A stretch of 64,000 bases of DNA from Gordionus sp. m RMFG-2023 (Eukaryota > Nematomorpha > Gordioida > Chordodea > Parachordodidae): assembly GCF_954871325.1 (NCBI RefSeq), contig NC_088775.1, forward strand, positions 87,025,561 to 87,089,560. Direction: 5' to 3'. The position numbers and the translations under genes are program-made. Every line of letters starts with the position of its first letter. The stretch's first letter is position 1. The notes below the pieces were generated by a model. That model was given only the letters and a program-made list of their open reading frames with translations. It made no database searches and was not told the origin of the DNA. Shown here in pieces: positions 60,559 to 64,000 of the stretch.

Positions 60559-61439
60559 CTACACATGGATAACATTAATATATCATAAGAGGTCATTTAT
60601 AATACGTTGAAAATTTAAATATTTAAAAAATAGAATACCTTTAAAAATAAAATATAATATATATAACTCATAGCTCCTCATTCGAGAGTAAGTTAAGAGG
60701 AACAATACTAAAATTATAGAGAAATGTTATCAAGTACTAGTTAATCCCAACTATTACTAGACCTGTATAGGCTAATATGCCGATGAAAATTATCACGTTC
60801 AAATTATCATTAACCATAAAAATATATATAATAATTTACTGGCCATAACATTATGGATAAGAGAATTGTAAGTAGTGTTACGTAATCGGCTAATTTTAGC
60901 CGACTATAAAACGGTTTAGCCTAGATTTTAGGTGAATAAATCGGCTAAGCCTAAAAATTGGCTAAAATAAATTAGTCAAAAATTCTGCATCGATGCCTAG
61001 CATAAATTATTATTTATTTATTTTAGTAAAATAATTTATTTTATTTATATTTAATGTAAATATTTTATTATTATCAACAAATAAACATGATATGATTTAA
61101 TATTTTATATTTATATTGTTATATTTTGAAATGAAAATAAATTTATTTATTTGATGTTTTATTAATAAAAAAATTAACTGCTATTGTAAAAATGTAATAT
61201 TCTTTTTAATATAATTTATTAGTGATTTTCACAATCTTCTTACATCTTTTATTGAGGAATTATATTGTAAATTTTATTAGATAAAAAAAACAATCTTTCA
61301 GGTGAAATCTTTTATAATTTTTTTTTTATCAATTTTGTAAAATTATCTGTTTTTTTATTAAATGAGGTGTTTTTTTTAAAACAATTTTATAAAAATTTTT
61401 ATATTAAAATTTTTTGATGTTATTTTATAAGATGTTTTT
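60559..61439. other. AT-rich stretch upstream of cathepsin B copy 3
   Basis: Searched by eye for the missing cathepsin exons 1-3 and not found. A short hairpin tcggctaattttagccga lies at about 60871-60888, with related gcc/ggc-ta words to 60980, perhaps a small foldback. Confidence 0.5.
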
Positions 61440-62055
61440 AAGGATAATATTTTTTAATGTGAGAATTGTCATAATCGTTATTTTTAAAGTTTTTTGTATT
61501 TTTTTGACGAAAATATATTAAAATAAGCATTGATAACATTTAAATAAAAATTTAATGAAGATGTACCATAGAAAAGAGACAATTGTAATCGTTAATTTTA
61601 AAGTTTTTTGACGAAAATATGTTTAAATAAGTATTGATAACATGTTTAAATTAAATTTAGTGAAGATGTACCGTAGAAAAGTGACAATTGACATAATAGT
61701 TATTTTTAAAGTTTTTTTAATTTTTTTGACGAAAATATGTTAAAATAAGTATTGATAAAATGTTTAAATAAAATTTAGTGAAGATGTACCGTAGAAAAGT
61801 GACGATTGTCATAATCGTTATTTTTAAAGTTTTTTGATTTTTTTTGACGAAAATAGATTAAAATAAGTATTGATAACATGTTTAAATAAAAATTAAGTGA
61901 AGATGTACCGTAGAAAAAAGACAATTGTCATAATAGTTATTTTAAAGTTTTTAAATTTTTTTGACTAAAATAGATTAAAATAAGTATTGATAACATGTTT
62001 AAGTGAAGATGTACCATAGAAAAGTGACAATTGTCATAATCGTTTTTAAAGTAGG
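61440..62055. repeat. About 115-bp tandem repeat, five copies
   Basis: Units contain gaagatgtaccgtagaaaag, acaattgtcataatcgttat, tttgacgaaaatatgttaaa and taagtattgataacatgttt. Spacing varies between about 105 and 120 bp because of short indels in the T-rich parts. Confidence 0.9.
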
Positions 62056-62248
62056 ACCCTTAAAAATTATTATATTAATTTAGTTAAATTTTAAAAATGT
62101 ATAATTATCAATTAGACAAAAGATTCACCAGAGATAAAAGGGCATATTGTGCGGCCCGACAAAAGGATGTTTAAATAATATAAAATTGTTTAAATTATAG
62201 AATAATATCATACTAAGTAATGTTCATTCTTATTCGTATAAACCGGGA

Positions 62249-62988
62249 TTAATCGGATATAACCTCATGATATATCACATTGGTTGTAGTTCTTGTTTTA
62301 TCATTGGTTATAATCTTTAATTTATGAGGAGAACAAACTCGAGACATAGCCACATATAGCTGTCCATGTGAAAAAACAGAATGAGGTAAAAAGATGCCAA
62401 CTTTGTTCAACGTTTGTCCCTGAGCTTTATTAATTGTCACGACGGTCTCACGGGAAATTGGCCGCGCTTAAAGGAAAATGGCAGGCCAGAATCTGTAGGA
62501 ATTAAACTTATTCTAGGAATGAGAACTTTAGTACTGAGAAAACTACCAAAAACAAATTCCGCCTCAATTATATTTGGTAGCAAAGAAGTTATAATCAATT
62601 TAGTCCCATTATTCAAACTAGAAGAAGAATTTAAGTTACGCATTAATATTATAGGTACCCCGACTTTGAGTAAAAGTTTGTGAGGTGGTAATCCTGATAT
62701 ACTTAAAGAGTTTAAAAATTCAGTGGGATAAAATATCGCTTCATCCTCGGTTATCGTTTCATCAGCACTTATGTATGTAATCAAATCCCCCGGAATTTTG
62801 TTAATCAATTTAATATTTATAGAATCGACATCTACGTTTTTAGGGGTCAGGATTGCATTTTGAGCAAATGATGTTTGGAAGGTAACGCCATCATTTCGTC
62901 GTCCATATAAAGGATAACCATGCTTATCAATAGAAGAGGTATCCACAAATGATTTAGGATATTTTTTTGAGCATTTTCCATCAATCAT
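62249..62988 (-). pseudogene. Helitron helicase, internally deleted (minus-strand copy)
   Basis: The frame at 62437-62988 starts with MIDGKCSKKYPKSFVDTSSI, a Helitron N-terminal-region motif, and jumps directly to SFAQNAILTPKNVDVDSINI of the C-terminal PIF1-type helicase, so most of the Rep and helicase core is deleted. A 7-bp loss relative to the plus copy shifts the frame before VTINKAQGQTLNKVGI, which continues in 62249-62440 with FSHGQLYVAMSRV (last helicase motif) and the C-terminus. Rolling-circle transposon; a non-functional derivative. Confidence 0.8.
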
Positions 62989-63005
62989 GCAGGGACTATT
63001 AGGAA

Positions 63006-64000
63006 ATGTTATACCACATGGCGGTAATTATAATATGGGACGAAATATCAATGACTCATAAACATATATTCGAGGCCGTGGATAGGTCATTTCAGGATAT
63101 AATAAAATTAGATAAACCGTTTGGTGGTAAAATTAATATTTTTGGCGGAGATTTTAAACAGATTTTATCTGTTATTAAACGTGGTGGAAGATGCGACATT
63201 GTTAACTCAACCTTAAAACGATCCTATTTATGGTCGCATACAGTGCCATTAAGGTTAGGTATTAATATGGACTTCTACAATTTCACGAAGCAAATGATTA
63301 TCTTATTAATAATAAATACTCAAAATTTCTTTTAAGAGTTGGTGAAGGCTATGAGACATTTGATGGCTCCAGGGATAAAATAAAAATTCCTGAATATTGT
63401 TGTATAGCTTCCAATGATATCGAGGATCTTATTGCTTTTGTTTACGATATAGACAAAGACAATACGTCCTTTAACCGAACATCATTTGCTCAAATTGCAA
63501 TCCTGACCCCTAAAAACGTAGATGTCGATTCTATAAATATTAAATTGATTAATAAAATTCCGGGGGATTTAATTACATACATAAGTGCTGATGAAACGAT
63601 AACCGAGGAAGAAGCGACGTTTTATCCCATAGAATTTTTAAACTCTTTAAGTATATCAGGATTACCACCTCACAAACTTTTACTCAAAGTCGGGGTACCT
63701 ATAATATTAATGCGTAATTTAAATTCTTCTTCTGGTTTGAATAATGGGACTAAATTGATTATAACTTCTTTGCTGCCAAATATAATTGAGGCGGAATTTG
63801 TTTCTGGTAGTTTTCTCAGTACTAAAGTTCTCATTCCTAGAATAAGTTTAATTCCTACAGATTCTGGCTTGCCATTTTCCTTTAAGCGCCGCCAATTTCC
63901 CGTGAGACCTGCTTTTGTCGTGACAATTAATAAAGCTCAGGGACAAACGTTGAACAAAGTTGGCATCTATTTACCTCATTCTGTTTTTTCACATGGACAG
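63006..64000 (+). pseudogene. Helitron PIF1-type helicase (plus-strand copy), cut by the window edge
   Basis: Begins within the helicase core: VIIIWDEISMTHKHIFEAVD (Walker B) and FGGDFKQILSVI (usual GGDFRQ.LPV). One frame change near 63270, then an open frame to the window end through LRVGEGYETFDGS, ILTPKNVDVDSINIKLINKI, LPPHKLLLKVGVPIILMRNL and VTINKAQGQTLNKVGIYLPH. Close to identical to the minus copy over the shared C-terminal part, so the two form an inverted repeat around 62990-63005. Walker A lies outside or is absent. Confidence 0.8.

Noticed and set aside
1-64000. tRNA or rRNA genes
   Set aside because: No A/B-box pair with cloverleaf or conserved rRNA segment was noticed by eye; a tRNAscan-SE or Rfam run would be decisive.

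Overview
The window looks like nuclear DNA of a metazoan, most likely an arthropod. It is strongly AT-rich, its genes are split by introns with GT/AG borders, and it carries a U2 snRNA gene whose 5' half reads like insect or protostome U2. Three tandemly related cathepsin B-type cysteine protease genes suggest an arthropod with an expanded cathepsin B family, as in some sap-feeding Hemiptera. That last step is inference; the species cannot be fixed from sequence alone.

Layout. 0-4 kb: a five-exon minus-strand gene for a small secreted, charge-rich protein of unknown function (2014-3877), and a possible small helical protein next to it. 7.5-16.4 kb: an eight-exon cathepsin B gene on the minus strand whose fifth intron holds inverted scraps of an LTR element. 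17.5-22.2 kb: a decayed cathepsin B copy. 22.4-25.9 kb: worn hAT and Helitron remains with GC-richer minisatellites. 26.9-42.8 kb: a nested transposon complex. PIF/Harbinger copy A has a transposase gene that reads open across six exons, but its MADF partner gene is split by two later insertions: a 2.6 kb non-autonomous DNA element holding a 270-bp tandem array, and a 7.6 kb Ty3/gypsy element. A second Harbinger copy (B) lies beside it in inverted orientation, with the MADF gene kept and the transposase core deleted. 43.6-49.2 kb: a U2 snRNA gene split by a 5.4 kb non-LTR retrotransposon with zinc fingers, reverse transcriptase and restriction-like endonuclease, matching the published U2-specific Utopia lineage. 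51-57 kb: a degraded Myb/SANT-like exon cluster, then a broken Ginger-type element (Gypsy-like integrase plus OTU protease) between inverted repeats of about 220 bp. 58.7-60.6 kb: a third cathepsin B, exons 4-8 only. 61.4-64 kb: a minisatellite and two Helitron helicases in inverted orientation.

Most of the non-host sequence is mobile DNA, and the GC-richer patches (9.7-10.4, 33-38, 44-49 kb) are all transposon coding sequence. The best leads are the split U2 gene, the nested Harbinger pair with complementary losses, the unusual C-terminal tail shared by all three cathepsin B copies, and the unknown secreted gene. All coordinates, splice sites and reading frames were worked out by eye.
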